A stretch of 64,000 bases of DNA from Parazoarcus communis (lineage in GTDB: Bacteria > Pseudomonadota > Gammaproteobacteria > Burkholderiales > Rhodocyclaceae). The translations under genes were made by a program, and so were the position numbers. The notes under the pieces are model-generated. The model was not told where the DNA came from. It did not search any database and saw nothing but the letters and a program-made list of their open reading frames with translations. This document shows positions 35,081 to 43,747 of this stretch, piece by piece. The number at the start of each line of letters is the position of its first letter. Position 1 is the first letter of the stretch. The stretch is from contig NZ_CP022188.1 in assembly GCF_003111665.1 (NCBI RefSeq), forward strand, positions 4,092,001 through 4,156,000, read 5' to 3'.

Positions 35081-36070
35081 ATGCAAGATCACGCGCAACA
35101 TGATCACGAACACGAAGACGAGGCCGCCGGCACGAACACCAGCCGTGGTCACGACCACCATGACCACAGCCACGCCTCCAGCCGCTGGCTACCGCTCGCG
35201 CTCCTCCTGACCCTCGGATTTGCGGCGGTTGAAGCGATCGCCGGGTGGTGGTCGGGCTCGCTGGCCCTGCTCGGCGATGCCGGACACATGGTTACCGACG
35301 CGCTGGCGCTCGGGATTGCTGCACTCGCCGCCCGCCTCGCGCTGCATCCGGCCAGCATTCGGCACTCATTCGGGCTGCCCCGGGTCGAATCCCTTGCTGC
35401 ACTCGCCAACAGCGTGTTCATGCTCGCGCTGGTGGCTGCGCTGTTGTGGCAGGCGGTGTTGCGTCTGGGCGACCCGCGTGCGATTGCCGGCGAGACCGTG
35501 ACCATCGTGGCGCTGATCGGTCTGGGCGTTAATCTGCTCGTCGCCTGGCTGCTGACGAGGGGCGAAGCGGACCTCAACACCCGTGCCGCGCTGCTGCATG
35601 TGCTGGGCGACATCCTCGGCTCGATCGCTGCGCTGGCTTCGGGGCTGGTCATCCAGTATACGGGCTGGCTCGCAATCGACCCCTTGCTCACCATGCTGAT
35701 CTGCGGGCTGATTCTTGCCTCCACCCTGAACCTGCTGCGCCGCGTGGTGCACACCCTGCTTGAGGGCGTCCCGGAGAACCTTTCACTTCCGGAGGTCGGC
35801 CACGCAATGGCCGCCGTCCCTGACGTGCGCTCGGTGCACGACCTCCACATCTGGAGTCTCGACTCGCACCACCCGGCCCTGTCAGCCCATCTCGTGATCT
35901 CCGATGCCGGACGCTGGCCAAGGATACTGGCCGATCAGCGCGAGCTGCTGGCAAGGCGCTTTGGCATCGATCACGTTACCCTTCAACCTGAGCTCACACC
36001 CGACCAGCCGCTGGTGTTCTACCCCAATCACGCCACGCACCATTCACGTATCCCCACCGATAGTCGATAA
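35081..36070 (+). CDS. Cation diffusion facilitator (zinc exporter, CzcD/ZitB type)
   Basis: A 329-residue CDF transporter. A His-rich N-terminus (HAQHDHEHEDE and HDHHDHSH) probably gathers metal. Six membrane helices follow, with the metal site residues HMVTD in helix 2 and HVLGD in helix 5, the HxxxD pairs typical of Zn/Cd-selective members. A cytoplasmic C-terminal domain contains HDLHIWSLDSHHPALSAH. The likely role is zinc (or Cd/Co) efflux driven by protons. No metal-responsive regulator is adjacent. Confidence 0.93.
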   Translation: MQDHAQHDHEHEDEAAGTNTSRGHDHHDHSHASSRWLPLALLLTLGFAAVEAIAGWWSGSLALLGDAGHMVTDALALGIAALAARLALHPASIRHSFGLPRVESLAALANSVFMLALVAALLWQAVLRLGDPRAIAGETVTIVALIGLGVNLLVAWLLTRGEADLNTRAALLHVLGDILGSIAALASGLVIQYTGWLAIDPLLTMLICGLILASTLNLLRRVVHTLLEGVPENLSLPEVGHAMAAVPDVRSVHDLHIWSLDSHHPALSAHLVISDAGRWPRILADQRELLARRFGIDHVTLQPELTPDQPLVFYPNHATHHSRIPTDSR

Positions 36071-36097
36071 TCGGGCTGTTCAAAACGGGAATCCATC

Positions 36098-36955
36098 ATG
36101 CACTCGGCACAGGAAATCGTCTGTCAGGTCGACGCGCTCGCCACGCTACCCACGGTCTATCATCGCATTCGGGAGCAACTCGAGTCGGCCAACGGATCGC
36201 TGCTCGAGGTCTCGCGTCTGATCTCGGCAGACCCGGCACTGACTGCAGGCGTGCTGCGACTGGTCAACAGCGCGTATTACGGTTTCGGGGGCAAAATCGA
36301 CACGATCGAGCGCGCAGTGCCGATTCTTGGCCTGCAGCAGGTGCACGATGTGGTGCTCGCGATGACGGTCAGCGCGATCTTCAAGGGTATTCGGCCCGAG
36401 CACATGGACGTGGACCGCTTCTGGCACGGCAGCATGATGTGCGCACTCGGCGCCCGCAGCCTTGCCCGCACGGCAAAGCACCCCGGCGCAGAGCGCATGT
36501 TCGTGATCGGACTGCTCGCCGATATCGGCCATCTGGTCCTGTACGAAACCGTGCCGCAACTGGCAGATGAGGCGCAGTCGGTCTCGGACGAAAGTGGAGA
36601 ACCGCTCCACCTCGCCGAGCGTCGCATCGTCGGCTGCGACTATGCCGAAGTCGGTGCCGCACTGATGGACGGCTGGAAACTGCCGGCCTGTTTTGCCGAA
36701 GTGATCGGTGCGCAGGTGGTGCCCCGGCTGGCCGGAAAATTCACCAGCGATGCCAGCGTGCTGCATATTGCGCGCATGATTTCTCATGCCGACCGCTATG
36801 GCGAGTCCAGCGACGAGGCTGCTGCGCGACTCGATCCCGTGGTGTGGCTTGACGCCGACCTCGACCCGGCCAGTTTCACCTCCTCCAGGGAAGAGGCAGA
36901 GCTCAGCCTTGCGGCCTGCATCTCGGCCTTCCTGCCCGGACGTCACAGCCACTGA
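36098..36955 (+). CDS. HDOD-domain signalling protein
   Basis: A 285-residue stand-alone HDOD protein. It opens SAQEIVCQVDALATLPTVYHRI and carries the usual HDOD segments SRLISADPALTAGVLRLVNSAYYG, RAVPILGLQQVHDVVLAMTV and RMFVIGLLADIGHLVLYE. The HD-type metal residues are incomplete, as usual for HDOD, so it is more likely a regulatory scaffold than a hydrolase. It lies between the CDF exporter and BenE without tight coupling (27 and 34 nt gaps). Confidence 0.88.
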   Translation: MHSAQEIVCQVDALATLPTVYHRIREQLESANGSLLEVSRLISADPALTAGVLRLVNSAYYGFGGKIDTIERAVPILGLQQVHDVVLAMTVSAIFKGIRPEHMDVDRFWHGSMMCALGARSLARTAKHPGAERMFVIGLLADIGHLVLYETVPQLADEAQSVSDESGEPLHLAERRIVGCDYAEVGAALMDGWKLPACFAEVIGAQVVPRLAGKFTSDASVLHIARMISHADRYGESSDEAAARLDPVVWLDADLDPASFTSSREEAELSLAACISAFLPGRHSH

Positions 36956-36989
36956 TTCAATTACTGATTCTGTCTGCAAGATTTCCTCA

Positions 36990-38168
36990 ATGATGCGTGA
37001 CTTGTCCGTGTCGGCGATTGTCGCCGGCTTCGTCGCGGTGCTGGTCGGCTACACCAGTTCCGCAGTTCTCATTTTCCAGGCCGCAGACGCCCTCGGTGCG
37101 AGTCAGGCCGAAATCGGGTCCTGGATGGGCGCGCTTGGCATCGGCATGGGCCTGAGCTCAATCGCGCTGACCCTGCGCTATCGCGTCCCGGTGCTGACGG
37201 CGTGGAGTACGCCGGGCGCGGCGATGCTGATCACGGCCGCTGCCGGCGTGCCGATGAACGAAGCGATCGGCGCCTTCCTGGTCTGTGCCGCGCTCATCAC
37301 GGTGGCGGGTTTCAGCGGCCTGTTCGAGCGCCTGATGGGTCGCATCCCAATTTCGCTGGCAGCAGGCATGCTGGCCGGCGTGTTGCTGCGCTTCGGGCTG
37401 GATGTGTTCGTGGCCATGAAGACGGAGTTCATGCTGGTGTTTCCGATGTTCTGCGTCTATCTCGCCGGACGCCGCTTTGCCGCGCGCTACGCCGTCCCCC
37501 TCGCGCTGCTGGTGGGCATCGGCATTGCCTCCACCCAGGGCTTGCTGCATGTCGAAGCGCTCGAGCTTGCGCTGGCGCGCCCGGTATTCACCATGCCGGC
37601 CTTCTCTTTCAGCGCCCTGATCGGCATCGCACTGCCCCTGTTCGTGGTCACCATGGCCTCGCAGAACGTGCCGGGCGTTACCGTCATCAAGGCCTCGGGC
37701 TACACCGTGCCGGTGTCGCCGGTGATCGGGTGGACCGGGGTAAGCACGCTGCTGCTTGCCCCCTTCGGCGCCTTCGCGCTCAACCTTGCAGCGATCACCG
37801 CAGCCATCTGCATGGGTCGCGAGGCTCACCCCGACCCGGACCGGCGCTATGTCGCCGCACTGTCGGCAGGCGTTGTCTATGTGATCCTCGGTATTTTTGG
37901 CGCAACGGTGGGCGCGCTGTTTACCGCCTTTCCTAAAGAACTGGTGCTCGGCATTGCGGGCCTCGCCCTGCTTGGCACCATCGGTAACGGCATGGCGATG
38001 GCACTGCGCGACGAACACGAGCGCGAACCGGCTCTGGTCACCTTTCTGGTCACTGCCTCGGGCGTATCACTGCTCGGCGTGGGGTCGGCCTTCTGGGGCA
38101 TCGTGGCCGGTACGATTGCACTGCTGGTGCTGAAGGGCGGCGCCACTCGCGGCAGCAAGCAGGCCTGA
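36990..38168 (+). CDS. benE: BenE-family benzoate/H+ symporter-like carrier
   Basis: A 392-residue inner-membrane protein with about 12 hydrophobic segments matching the BenE family: VGYTSSAVLIFQAADALGAS, TAWSTPGAAMLITAA and VTMASQNVPGVTVIKASGY. Known BenE proteins take up benzoate with protons; in this chromosome type it would fit aromatic degradation, but no aromatic catabolic gene is adjacent. ATG 36990 is chosen to match the family N-terminus. Its last 102 nt overlap the 3' end of the opposite-strand hydrogenase protease gene. Confidence 0.88.
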   Translation: MMRDLSVSAIVAGFVAVLVGYTSSAVLIFQAADALGASQAEIGSWMGALGIGMGLSSIALTLRYRVPVLTAWSTPGAAMLITAAAGVPMNEAIGAFLVCAALITVAGFSGLFERLMGRIPISLAAGMLAGVLLRFGLDVFVAMKTEFMLVFPMFCVYLAGRRFAARYAVPLALLVGIGIASTQGLLHVEALELALARPVFTMPAFSFSALIGIALPLFVVTMASQNVPGVTVIKASGYTVPVSPVIGWTGVSTLLLAPFGAFALNLAAITAAICMGREAHPDPDRRYVAALSAGVVYVILGIFGATVGALFTAFPKELVLGIAGLALLGTIGNGMAMALRDEHEREPALVTFLVTASGVSLLGVGSAFWGIVAGTIALLVLKGGATRGSKQA

Positions 38169-38612
38169 CACCGACAGGCGCGCAGACAACCAGGCCCAGC
38201 CCGCCTCCAGCGCACCGGCTGCCGGCGCCGACAGGGGCTCGCCCAGTTCGAAGGACTCGCCCCGCAGCGCAAACACGAAGGCGGGCGGCGGCGCCCTGCC
38301 CTCGATACGCTCGAACACCGCAAGCAGGGCCGCCGGTGACAGGGAATGGCTCAGCAGCTGCGCGGCCGGATCAAGCTCGATCCGGCGCAGCTCGAATGCC
38401 TGCCCAAGGCCTACGGCCGCATCGATGAAGAGCACCGCCGCTGCATCGCGCAGATCCAGCGCGTGCTCGATCTGCAACTGATACTCGGCGAGCAGTTTCA
38501 CCCCGGGCGGCGACGCCTGTTCGATACGCGCCCCCAGTTGCGGGCCAAGTGCATCATCGCCACGGGCATCATTGCCGATCGCGAACACCAGCAGCCCGGG
38601 GACGGTACTCAA
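38067..38612 (-). CDS. hoxW: [NiFe]-hydrogenase maturation protease (HoxW type)
   Basis: A 181-residue nickel-dependent endopeptidase of the HyaD/HycI/HoxW family that trims the C-terminus of the hydrogenase large subunit. It has VFAIGNDARGDDALGP at the start, an aspartate in LFIDAAVG, and a histidine in SHSLSPAALL, the usual nickel ligands (Glu/Asp, Asp, His). I chose the TTG at 38612 because no ATG or GTG upstream of the first motif gives a sensible protein; it overlaps the hoxH TGA by 4 nt. About 30 residues at the end are encoded over the convergent benE tail. Confidence 0.87.
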   Translation of the reverse strand: MSTVPGLLVFAIGNDARGDDALGPQLGARIEQASPPGVKLLAEYQLQIEHALDLRDAAAVLFIDAAVGLGQAFELRRIELDPAAQLLSHSLSPAALLAVFERIEGRAPPPAFVFALRGESFELGEPLSAPAAGALEAGWAWLSARLSVSGLLAAASGAALQHQQCNRTGHDAPEGRPHAEQ

Positions 38613-40072
38613 TCGCGCACCACGCGGTCGATCACTTCTCCGTCGGCTGCCGCCAGTTCGACCACCAGCGGCATCTGGCCCAGCGCATGGGTGGCACACG
38701 ACAGGCAGGGGTCGAAGGCGCGGATGGCCACCTCGATATGGTTCAGCAGGCCTTCGGTGAGCTTGCGCCCGGACAGGTAACGCTTGGCCACCTCCCGCAC
38801 CGCAGTGTTCATGGCCTGGTTGTTGTGGGTGGTGGACACGATGAGGTTGCACATCGTCACCAGATCGTCGTCGCCCACCTGGTAATGATGAATGAGCGTT
38901 CCACGCGGTGCTTCGATGATGCCCACGCCCTCGTGGCCGCGCGTCCCCTGCGTCATCAGCTCGCCCGCAGTGCAGTCCGGGTCGTCGAGCAGGTCACGGA
39001 TGACTTCTGCCGCATGCAGCATCTCGATCATCCGCGCCCAGTGATAGGCCAGCGGCGCATGGATGACGTCACCCTTGCCATGGTCGATGAACTCCCGCCG
39101 CTCGACCTCTGCCAGTGGCGAGGGGATGAAATCGCAGTTCTGCACCCGCGCCAGCGGCCCCACCTTGTACCAGCCCAGGTCGGGGCCACGCTCGATGAGA
39201 TAGGGAAACTTCATGTAGCTCCAGGACTTCACATCTTCCTGCAGCACCTGGTGGTAGTCCTGATCCGGCACCTGATCGCGGATGATCCTGCCGTCGCCAT
39301 CGCGGAAACGCAGCACCCCGTCGTAGAGGTCCATCGCGCCATCGCTGCGAACCAGGCTGGCCAGCCCGGAGCGGAAGGTACCAAAGACGTCGTACAGACC
39401 GGGGTCGGCACGGTGCAGGCGCTTGACCAACTCGACCGCAGCCTGGCTCCACGCCACCATCTGGTCGGCGTCGGCACGCAGCATATCGCGGTCGGCCAGC
39501 GACAGATGACGGTTCATGCCACCCGGCACGGCGCCGGTGCCATGAATGCGCTTCCCGGCCGTGGCGCGGATGACCTCCTGTCCGAACTTGCGCAGCAGCA
39601 CGCCCTGGCGTGCAACGTCAGGATAGGCGCCTGCCACACCGACGATATTGCGTTTTCCGACCTCGGCATCAAAACCGAACAACATGTCCGGCGACGACAG
39701 GTGAAAGAAGTGCAGCGCGTGCGATTGCAGAATCTGGCCATAGTGCATCAGCCGTCTGAGCTGCACGGCGGTCTGCGTCGGCGGCACCGCACCCACCACA
39801 TGATCGAGCGCCTTCGACGCCGCCAGGTGGTGGCTGACCGGGCAGATGCCGCACAGGCGCTGCACCATGACCGGCACTTCCCAGTACGGACGGCCCTGAA
39901 TGAAGACCTCGAAGCCACGAAATTCAACGATGTGCAGCCTTGCCTCGCAGATCTGATCATCGTCGTCGATCAGGAGCGTCACGCGACCATGGCCTTCGAC
40001 CCGGGACACCGGATCGATCGCAACCTTGCGCAGTTTCTCGCGTCCCTCGGCAGTTTCCAGTTCGGCAGTCAT
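38609..40072 (-). CDS. hoxH: NAD-reducing hydrogenase large subunit HoxH
   Basis: HoxH (487 aa) carries the NiFe(CN)2CO active site of the soluble NAD-linked (group 3d type) hydrogenase. Both cysteine pairs that hold the metals are present: RLCGICPVSHH (Cys74, Cys77) and DPCLSCATH (Cys456, Cys459). The maturation protease is expected to cut after His462, releasing 25 residues. It lies 7 nt before hoxY's end on the operon strand and overlaps the protease gene start. Confidence 0.96.
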   Translation of the reverse strand: MTAELETAEGREKLRKVAIDPVSRVEGHGRVTLLIDDDDQICEARLHIVEFRGFEVFIQGRPYWEVPVMVQRLCGICPVSHHLAASKALDHVVGAVPPTQTAVQLRRLMHYGQILQSHALHFFHLSSPDMLFGFDAEVGKRNIVGVAGAYPDVARQGVLLRKFGQEVIRATAGKRIHGTGAVPGGMNRHLSLADRDMLRADADQMVAWSQAAVELVKRLHRADPGLYDVFGTFRSGLASLVRSDGAMDLYDGVLRFRDGDGRIIRDQVPDQDYHQVLQEDVKSWSYMKFPYLIERGPDLGWYKVGPLARVQNCDFIPSPLAEVERREFIDHGKGDVIHAPLAYHWARMIEMLHAAEVIRDLLDDPDCTAGELMTQGTRGHEGVGIIEAPRGTLIHHYQVGDDDLVTMCNLIVSTTHNNQAMNTAVREVAKRYLSGRKLTEGLLNHIEVAIRAFDPCLSCATHALGQMPLVVELAAADGEVIDRVVRD

Positions 40073-40079
40073 TGGCGCC

Positions 40080-40628
40080 TCAGTCGTAATGCATCATCGG
40101 ATACGACAGCCGTGGTGTGCGTCCGGCAATCAGATCCGTCAGAAACTTCCAGATCGCCTCGCCCGAAGGCGGGCAACCGGGGATGAAATAGTCGATCCGC
40201 ACCAACTCGTGAATCGGCCTCACCTTGTCGAGCAGCAAGGGCAGTTCGGGATCGTTCGGCACCCCACCTTCGCCCAGACCCTCGCGCGACATGTAGACCT
40301 CGCGCAGGCAGGCTTCGAGGTCGAGGTGATTGCGCTGTGCAGGCAGGCCACCGTTGATCGCGCACGCGCCAACGGCAATCAGCGTCTTGCAGTTGCGCCG
40401 GAACTCGCGCAGCACGTGCACGTTTTCGGCATTGCACACACCGCCCTCGATGAGGCCGATATCGCACGGACCGCAGTGCTTGATGTCGGTCAGCGGCGAG
40501 CGGTCGAATTCGGCCAGCTCGACCAGCTCGAACAGGTGCTCGTCGATGTCGAGAAACGACATGTGGCAGCCAAAACAGCCGGCAAGCGAGGTGGTCGCAA
40601 TGCGAACCTTGGGGCGCGGCGCATTCAT
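40080..40628 (-). CDS. hoxY: NAD-reducing hydrogenase small subunit HoxY
   Basis: HoxY (182 aa) is the small subunit that holds the [4Fe-4S] cluster next to the NiFe site. The ligands appear in LAGCFGCHMSFLD, in GACAINGG, in CGPCDIGLIEGGVCN and in IPGCPPSGEAIW. The short length, without the extra clusters of membrane hydrogenases, fits the soluble NAD-reducing type. The stop is 7 nt before hoxH, and the start overlaps the hoxU stop by 4 nt. Confidence 0.95.
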   Translation of the reverse strand: MNAPRPKVRIATTSLAGCFGCHMSFLDIDEHLFELVELAEFDRSPLTDIKHCGPCDIGLIEGGVCNAENVHVLREFRRNCKTLIAVGACAINGGLPAQRNHLDLEACLREVYMSREGLGEGGVPNDPELPLLLDKVRPIHELVRIDYFIPGCPPSGEAIWKFLTDLIAGRTPRLSYPMMHYD

Positions 40629-41329
40629 TTTCCGTCCTCCATGGCCACGATGTGAATGGGCTTTTCGTCGTAGGTGCGGTCGCCGATCGCCTTGGCAAAA
40701 CCAACACGTTTCTTCAGGATCACGCCCACCGGGCAGATGTTGGCCGCGAGGTCGTCAACCGCCAGGTCGGTGTCGCCCAGTCGACCGGACTCGGCATTGA
40801 CCACCAGATGCTTGTTGATGCCGCGGTCGGTCAGTGCGAATACGTTCTTGCCATCGACATCGCGACTGGCACGCACACAGAGTTCGCAGAAGATGCAGCG
40901 GTTGAAGTCGAGCAGCACGTCGGGATGCGAAGCATCGACCGGGCGCTCTGGAAAGAAGTGGGCAAAGCGCTCGCCAGTCATCTCCAGATCGTAGGCCAGC
41001 GCCTGCAACTGACAGTTGCCGCTCTTCTCGCAAGACGGACAGAAGTGATTGCCCTCAACAAAGAGCATCTGCAGCAGCGCACGCCGCTCGCCATTGATCT
41101 CCGGCGTGTTGCTCTCGACCTCCATCCCTTCCTTGGCCGGCATCGCACACGACGAAACATGACGCCCGGCCACCTTCACGATGCAAAGCTTGCACGAACC
41201 ATGCGGCGGGAAGTCAGGGTGCCAGCACAGATGCGGAATGTAGTGCCCCGCAGTACGGGCCGCCTGCAAAATGGTCTGTCCATCCTCGAACACGACCGGA
41301 CGACCGTCAAACAGAAACTGCTTGCTCAT
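40625..41329 (-). CDS. hoxU: NAD-reducing hydrogenase diaphorase subunit HoxU
   Basis: HoxU (234 aa) resembles the N-terminal part of NuoG and links HoxF to HoxY. In order it has a [2Fe-2S] domain (HLCWHPDFPPHGSCKLC and later VSSCAMPA), the His/Cys cluster motif HFCPSCEKSGNCQLQALA, and a ferredoxin-like set CIFCELCVRASRDVDGK with NICPVG near the end. The ATG at 41329 gives MSKQFLFDGRPVVF. It is 16 nt after hoxF. Confidence 0.94.
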   Translation of the reverse strand: MSKQFLFDGRPVVFEDGQTILQAARTAGHYIPHLCWHPDFPPHGSCKLCIVKVAGRHVSSCAMPAKEGMEVESNTPEINGERRALLQMLFVEGNHFCPSCEKSGNCQLQALAYDLEMTGERFAHFFPERPVDASHPDVLLDFNRCIFCELCVRASRDVDGKNVFALTDRGINKHLVVNAESGRLGDTDLAVDDLAANICPVGVILKKRVGFAKAIGDRTYDEKPIHIVAMEDGK

Positions 41330-41345
41330 CGCGCTGTCCTCAATG

Positions 41346-43157
41346 TCAGGCTTTCTGATCCGATCCCTCGGAACTGATGTGTGCTGCAGGGTCGTCACGA
41401 CCGCTGGCACGCCGGGCCGCAGCCAGTGCGGCATCGAGATCGAAGGCAGGCTCGAAATCCAGAGACTGCAATCGGCGTTCGTAGGCGGGGCGGAACTTGA
41501 GCAGGGTGTCGACCACCGGATTTGGCGCGGCCGACCCCAGCCCGCAATGACTCGCGTTCTTCAGCAGGCGGTCGATCCACTCGATATCGGCGAGGTCGGT
41601 CTTTGCGCCCCGCCCGTCCGCAAGCTTTTTCATCGCCTTTTTCAGCAGCGCCGTTCCCACCCGGCACGGGGTGCAGAAACCGCAGCTCTCGTGGGCGAAG
41701 AAATCGACGAAGTTGCGCGCCACCTCGAACAGGTCTCGACTCGAATCGAACACCATGAAGGCACCGGCGGTGGGCACATCCTCGAATGCGATGCGTCGGT
41801 GAAACTCGTAACTTGCGAGCGTGATGCCAGCAGCGCCGCCCACCTGCACGGCCTGGATGTCGGACGCACCGCAATCCTCCAGCACGCGCTCGATCGGCAC
41901 GCCGAAGGGATACTCGTAGATGCCGGGGTGAGCACAGTCGCCGGAGATCGACAGGAGTTTGGTGCCGGTGGATTGTGCCGTGCCGGTTGCTGCAAACGCC
42001 TCGCCACCGCAGAGCGCGATCAGACAGGTCTTGGCAAGGGTTTCGACGTTGTTCACCACCGTCGGTCGTCCAAGGTAACCGTGCGTCACCGGGAACGGTG
42101 GCCGGATACGCGGCGTGCCACGCTTGCCCTCCAGCGACTCGAGCAAGGAGGTTTCCTCGCCACAGACATAGGCGCCCGCACCGAGGTGAATCTCGATATC
42201 GAAATCGAAACCGGCAACGCCCTGTATGCCGCGTCCGAGAAGATTCTCCGCCCGGCGCAGATCGAGCGCCTCGCGCAGGGACTCCAGCAGATAGCGGTAT
42301 TCGCCGCGCAGATAGATGAAGCCCTGCCGCGCGCCCACCGCCCAAGCCGCGAGCGTCATACCCTCGAACACGACGTCGGCCATGCGGGTGAGCAGCACCC
42401 GGTCCTTAAAGGTGCCGGGCTCGCCCTCGTCGGCATTGCAGACCACCACTTTCTCTGGTGCGGCTGCATCGCGGCAGGCCATCCATTTCACCGCAGTTGT
42501 AAAGCCCGCCCCACCCCGACCGCGCAGGTTGGAAAGCTGCATCTGCTCCATCCAGCCGTCACGCCCCAGTGCGACCGCCGCACGCAGCGCCGCACCCGGC
42601 GCCATTTCCAGTTTGAGCAAGGCATCGGTGCGATGGATGTTGTCGTCGACACGGAAAAACTCGGGCGGCCATGACGACAGTGGCGCCTCGCGCCGGATGA
42701 GCTCCGCAATCTGGTTGATGCGCTGATGCGACAGACGGGTCAACGGCACGCCATTGACCAGCAGTGCCGGGCCCTGGTCGCCCATGCCGATGCAGGAGGT
42801 GGTCTCCACACTGACAAGACCATCTTCCGACACCCGTCCGGGCTCAATCCACAACTTGCTGCACAGTGAGGCCATGAGCTCTGCCGAGCCCTGCATGCGT
42901 TCGGTGATGTTGTCGGCAAACAGCAGATGAAAGCGTCCGACCGGTCGCTTGTGCAGAAAGTGATAGAAACCGGCAACGCCCTCGACCCTGGACCGCGGGA
43001 TGGACAGTTCAGCCGCGATCAGCGTAAGCACTGCGGGAGAAAGCCAGCTCGTTTCGTCCTGCACGTCGATCAGGATCTGCAGCAGACGCGTGGCGTCGCC
43101 ACCATGCTTGCTGACGATGCGTGAGACAAGAACTGCGGGAACTTCGTGGGAGGTCAT
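41346..43157 (-). CDS. hoxF: NAD-reducing hydrogenase diaphorase subunit HoxF (NuoE-NuoF fusion)
   Basis: HoxF (603 aa) is the NAD+/FMN subunit. Residues 1-150 are NuoE-like, and the rest is NuoF-like with FMN motif GRGGAGFTTAVKW, CNADEGEPGTFKDR, the NADH motif GAGAYVCGEETSLLESLEG and the [4Fe-4S] loop SCGFCTPCRVG plus a later ASHCGLG. In the NuoE-like part only two of the four usual [2Fe-2S] cysteines are seen: SLCSKLW and SCIGMGDQG, where the second cysteine of each pair is missing. The start at 43157 has a GGAG site 10 nt upstream. First gene of hoxFUYHW. Confidence 0.94.
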   Translation of the reverse strand: MTSHEVPAVLVSRIVSKHGGDATRLLQILIDVQDETSWLSPAVLTLIAAELSIPRSRVEGVAGFYHFLHKRPVGRFHLLFADNITERMQGSAELMASLCSKLWIEPGRVSEDGLVSVETTSCIGMGDQGPALLVNGVPLTRLSHQRINQIAELIRREAPLSSWPPEFFRVDDNIHRTDALLKLEMAPGAALRAAVALGRDGWMEQMQLSNLRGRGGAGFTTAVKWMACRDAAAPEKVVVCNADEGEPGTFKDRVLLTRMADVVFEGMTLAAWAVGARQGFIYLRGEYRYLLESLREALDLRRAENLLGRGIQGVAGFDFDIEIHLGAGAYVCGEETSLLESLEGKRGTPRIRPPFPVTHGYLGRPTVVNNVETLAKTCLIALCGGEAFAATGTAQSTGTKLLSISGDCAHPGIYEYPFGVPIERVLEDCGASDIQAVQVGGAAGITLASYEFHRRIAFEDVPTAGAFMVFDSSRDLFEVARNFVDFFAHESCGFCTPCRVGTALLKKAMKKLADGRGAKTDLADIEWIDRLLKNASHCGLGSAAPNPVVDTLLKFRPAYERRLQSLDFEPAFDLDAALAAARRASGRDDPAAHISSEGSDQKA

Positions 43158-43189
43158 GTTTGCCAGGCTCCACTGCAAGTGCACGGCCC

Positions 43190-43217
43190 ATTATAGTCCC
43201 GCGGTGCTCGTGAAAAA
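43190..43217 (-). promoter_or_regulatory. Candidate promoter of the hox operon
   Basis: On the minus strand a consensus TATAAT (43195-43190) is 33 nt before the hoxF start. The -35 candidate is a T-rich TTTTTC (43217-43212) with a 16-nt spacer. The -10 is strong, the -35 poor, so a regulator may be needed. Confidence 0.45.
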
Positions 43218-43599
43218 AAATCAAAACAGCATGTGGTGTCGACCAGCGCACGACCGCAATCATTTTCCGTGCCGCACGGTGCGGCTGATTCCCCCCTGAG
43301 GCCATGGGTCATCCTTCGGCCCCGGATCCTGCCCGTTTTCCGGCAAGACGCACGGCGAACAGTCGCAAGCTCGCGTTTGTGCGCCTCGCTCGGGCGCAAT
43401 GCAGACCACCTGGCATTCGCCGCCTTGGCACGCAACGAGGAGAACCCGCCACGGCTTCCCGGGGCGCACCGGGGCGTCATGAAATTTCTTGATCGACCGG
43501 TCACGACAGCGAGCCATTTCGTAGTCAAACACCGCTCCGACAATGGCGTAAACCCCGCTAAAACACTGGCTTTTCGAGTCAAAACACGACAAAAACCAC

Positions 43600-43613
43600 C
43601 ACTACATGTAGTG
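43600..43613. promoter_or_regulatory. NrdR-box-like palindrome upstream of nrdJ
   Basis: CACTACATGTAGTG is a perfect 14-bp palindrome and, with its flanks, fits the NrdR-box pattern ACACTATATATAGTGT in its outer halves. A second, degenerate copy may overlap 43634-43650. The palindrome lies about 135 nt before the nrdJ ATG and just upstream of a TTGACG -35 candidate at 43626-43631. Confidence 0.6.
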
Positions 43614-43747
43614 TAAATTTAGCGCTTGACGTACAAGACAAAATCTTAAACTACTGTTTTTATTCGTTTTTATTTTTTTGCGAAATCAACATTTAGGCGC
43701 TATGCTTCGGCTTGTTCGAAACCATACCAAGGCAGATCAAGAAGATC

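Larger units (their letters stand above)
43158..43747. other. Divergent intergenic region between hoxF and nrdJ
   Basis: About 590 nt with no convincing gene. It holds a candidate hoxF promoter at its left end, a 14-bp NrdR-type palindrome and a possible nrdJ promoter at its right end, and an AT-rich run (about 43600-43690). Open frames across the middle have no recognisable product. A sigma54 site was looked for and not accepted. Confidence 0.7.

Noticed and set aside
38549..40186. 545-codon plus-strand frame opposite hoxH
   Set aside because: It is antisense to a hydrogenase subunit with all metal ligands, and has no recognisable domain.
43243..43280. Possible sigma54 site upstream of hoxF (GGCACG ... 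TTGC on the minus strand)
   Set aside because: The GG and GC elements are 14 nt apart instead of 10, so it does not fit the -24/-12 layout.
43158..43747. Cobalamin riboswitch before the B12-dependent nrdJ
   Set aside because: No B12-box or matching conserved helices were found in the leader.
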